Shown here in pieces: positions 6,528 through 7,314 of a stretch of DNA of 7,314 nucleotides (positions are counted from its first letter, which is position 1; every line of letters begins with the position of its first letter). Made by a program: the position numbers and the translations under genes. The DNA comes from Nitrososphaerota archaeon (GTDB lineage Archaea > Thermoproteota > Nitrososphaeria > Nitrososphaerales > UBA57): contig JACZWF010000079.1 of assembly GCA_022572285.1 (NCBI GenBank), forward strand, positions 1 through 7,314. Reading direction: 5' to 3'. Below the pieces are notes generated by a model that saw nothing but the letters and a program-made list of their open reading frames with translations, ran no database searches and had not been told where the DNA came from.

Positions 6528-7283
6528 ATGAACCTTCCTTTTGTTACCAGTAAGGAGATGACTGAAATCGATAGAGAGATGATTGATGACTATGGGATCG
6601 ATCTCTTGATTATGATGGAAAATGCCGGAAAAGCTTTTGCCCAACTCGCCAAAAGGGCTCTTGGTGATTTAGTAGAGGGTAACAAACATAAAAGCCACGC
6701 GAGAATGACTGATAATATCACCTATCAGAGAAAGATGGCTTATGATTTAATTAGATCGGTAAAGTATCGCAAGCTTTATATGACTTACGGAACTTATGCA
6801 CATGATGGTCAAAATGGTTCTCACATCGTAGGACTTGCGAATACGTTAAAGGCTGAATTGACACCGGATGGTAAAAACAGGATAAACCATTCCCGTAAAT
6901 TTAGATTTCCGAATAAAGCACTGATAGATGTAAAGCATCACGGCCGGATTTCAAAACCATCAAACAAACCAAATCTTTTATATGGCGAGTGGGTAGATTG
7001 CTGCGTGAACAGGGCTACATTGGGATACCCTGTTCCAGATATGGTTGTCAGGAGTCACGGGCACGAATTCAAGGCTTGTGGCGTACCCTCTAAGCTTGCC
7101 AGAGATGTATCTATAATGCTTCCTGGATGGCAGTATTTAACTCCCTGGGCGCAGTCTCAGCCTCTCTCAGCACGTAATGCCGTCGTAAATATAGGTGGAG
7201 TTATTTTAACTGTAATAGATGGCAGGGTTCACACAAAAGAAAAGTGGTGGTCTATTGAACAGGAAGGGGAGACTATTTTATGA
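6528..7283 (+). CDS. Chimeric frame: NnrE head joined to truncated phage-type metallophosphoesterase
   Basis: Residues 1-45 are the start of NAD(P)H-hydrate epimerase (YjeF N-domain), which repairs hydrated nicotinamide cofactors: LPFVTSKEMTEID, then the hallmark MMENAG (29-34). The expected GNNGGDG substrate loop never comes. From about residue 46 the frame reads as a calcineurin-like metallophosphoesterase of the type found in phages: GDLVEG (46-51, metal motif II), GTYAHD (88-93, in place of GNHE/D), KHHG (136-139), and SHGHEF (176-181, the GHxH motif), followed by a conserved PGWQYLTPW-type segment. Motif I (DxH) is absent, so neither half should be active. Start ATG 6528 is chosen for the TATA spacing and the NnrE N-terminus; in-frame TTG at 6513 is the alternative. 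Leucine codon use changes along the frame, and the stop overlaps the next ATG as ATGA. This is either a break in nnrE by an integrated element or an assembly chimera. That two families meet here is well supported; the cause is not known. Confidence 0.75.
   Translation: MNLPFVTSKEMTEIDREMIDDYGIDLLIMMENAGKAFAQLAKRALGDLVEGNKHKSHARMTDNITYQRKMAYDLIRSVKYRKLYMTYGTYAHDGQNGSHIVGLANTLKAELTPDGKNRINHSRKFRFPNKALIDVKHHGRISKPSNKPNLLYGEWVDCCVNRATLGYPVPDMVVRSHGHEFKACGVPSKLARDVSIMLPGWQYLTPWAQSQPLSARNAVVNIGGVILTVIDGRVHTKEKWWSIEQEGETIL
6657..6683 (+). other. Probable junction between host nnrE and foreign metallophosphoesterase DNA
   Basis: Before this point the translation follows NnrE; after it, it follows a metallophosphoesterase. 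The stretch translating as ALGDLVEGN fits both: NnrE proteins often have a Leu-Gly followed by a polar run before the next strand, and the phosphoesterase needs Gly-Asp here. The shared codons GGT GAT (6663-6668), followed by the first TTA leucine codon (6669-6671), make 6660-6672 the likeliest crossover. No direct repeat, tRNA piece or inverted terminal repeat is visible beside it. Confidence 0.55.
7261..7271 (+). promoter_or_regulatory. Strong Shine-Dalgarno of the last, partial gene
   Basis: AGGAAGGGGAG lies inside the end of the phosphoesterase frame, with its GGGGA about 9 bases before ATG 7280. It is the only strong ribosome binding site in the window. Together with the ATGA overlap it shows translational coupling typical of bacterial or phage gene blocks. 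Confidence 0.55.
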
Positions 7284-7314
7284 ATCAAAGCACAATAGAC
7301 AATTTCATGGCGGG
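7280..7314 (+). CDS. Start of an unidentified gene (partial)
   Basis: ATG at 7280-7282 overlaps the preceding TGA as ATGA and has a strong Shine-Dalgarno at 7261-7271. The frame stays open to the window end and gives MNQSTIDNFMA, too short for any assignment. Because it is tightly coupled to the phage-type phosphoesterase, it should belong to the same replicon as that segment, not to the archaeal chromosome to the left. Confidence 0.55.
   Translation, partial: MNQSTIDNFMA

Noticed and set aside
6640..6720. Integration site (tRNA end, direct repeats or terminal inverted repeats) at the NnrE/phosphoesterase junction
   Set aside because: None could be found by eye, and only one edge of the foreign segment is in the window, so the mechanism cannot be assigned.

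Overview
The window looks like chromosomal DNA of an archaeon, with a foreign or misjoined segment at its right end. Four observations point to an archaeon. Three of the main genes open with TTG. First genes of transcription units have no Shine-Dalgarno sequence but TATA-like boxes at distances that fit leaderless or short-leader mRNAs. The one clearly downstream gene of an operon has a weak Shine-Dalgarno. The largest gene is an Lhr-type helicase with a zinc ribbon and a helix-hairpin-helix-like tail. A TACK-type lineage is possible, but the window cannot fix the lineage.

Left part (1-2712): the last codons of an unidentified gene run into, and share a CTAG with, an acylphosphatase gene on the minus strand. 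The acylphosphatase is divergent from a two-gene plus-strand unit. That unit encodes an M20-family zinc peptidase/deacylase and, 3 bases later, a D-amino-acid dehydrogenase/glycine-oxidase-like FAD enzyme. A single palindromic TTATAA lies midway between the two divergent starts. The pair suggests removal of an acyl or peptide group from an amino acid, followed by oxidation of the freed amine.

Middle part (2715-6480): a minus-strand SAM-dependent O-methyltransferase converges on the FAD enzyme with 2 bases between stop codons. It is divergent, across 139 bases, from a 955-residue Lhr-family ATP-dependent helicase with all the classical superfamily 2 motifs.

Right part (6481-7314): an open frame begins as NAD(P)H-hydrate epimerase (NnrE/YjeF N-domain, ENAG motif). 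After about 45 residues it changes, in frame, into a phage-type calcineurin-like metallophosphoesterase that lacks its first metal-binding motif. The switch falls at a Gly-Asp-Leu-Val-Glu-Gly stretch that could belong to either family. Past it, leucine codon use shifts to TTA, and the next gene has a strong Shine-Dalgarno and an ATGA overlap, unlike the rest of the window. This is either the edge of an integrated virus or element that broke nnrE, or an assembly chimera. It is the most notable feature here. No tRNA, rRNA, CRISPR array or insertion sequence was seen.
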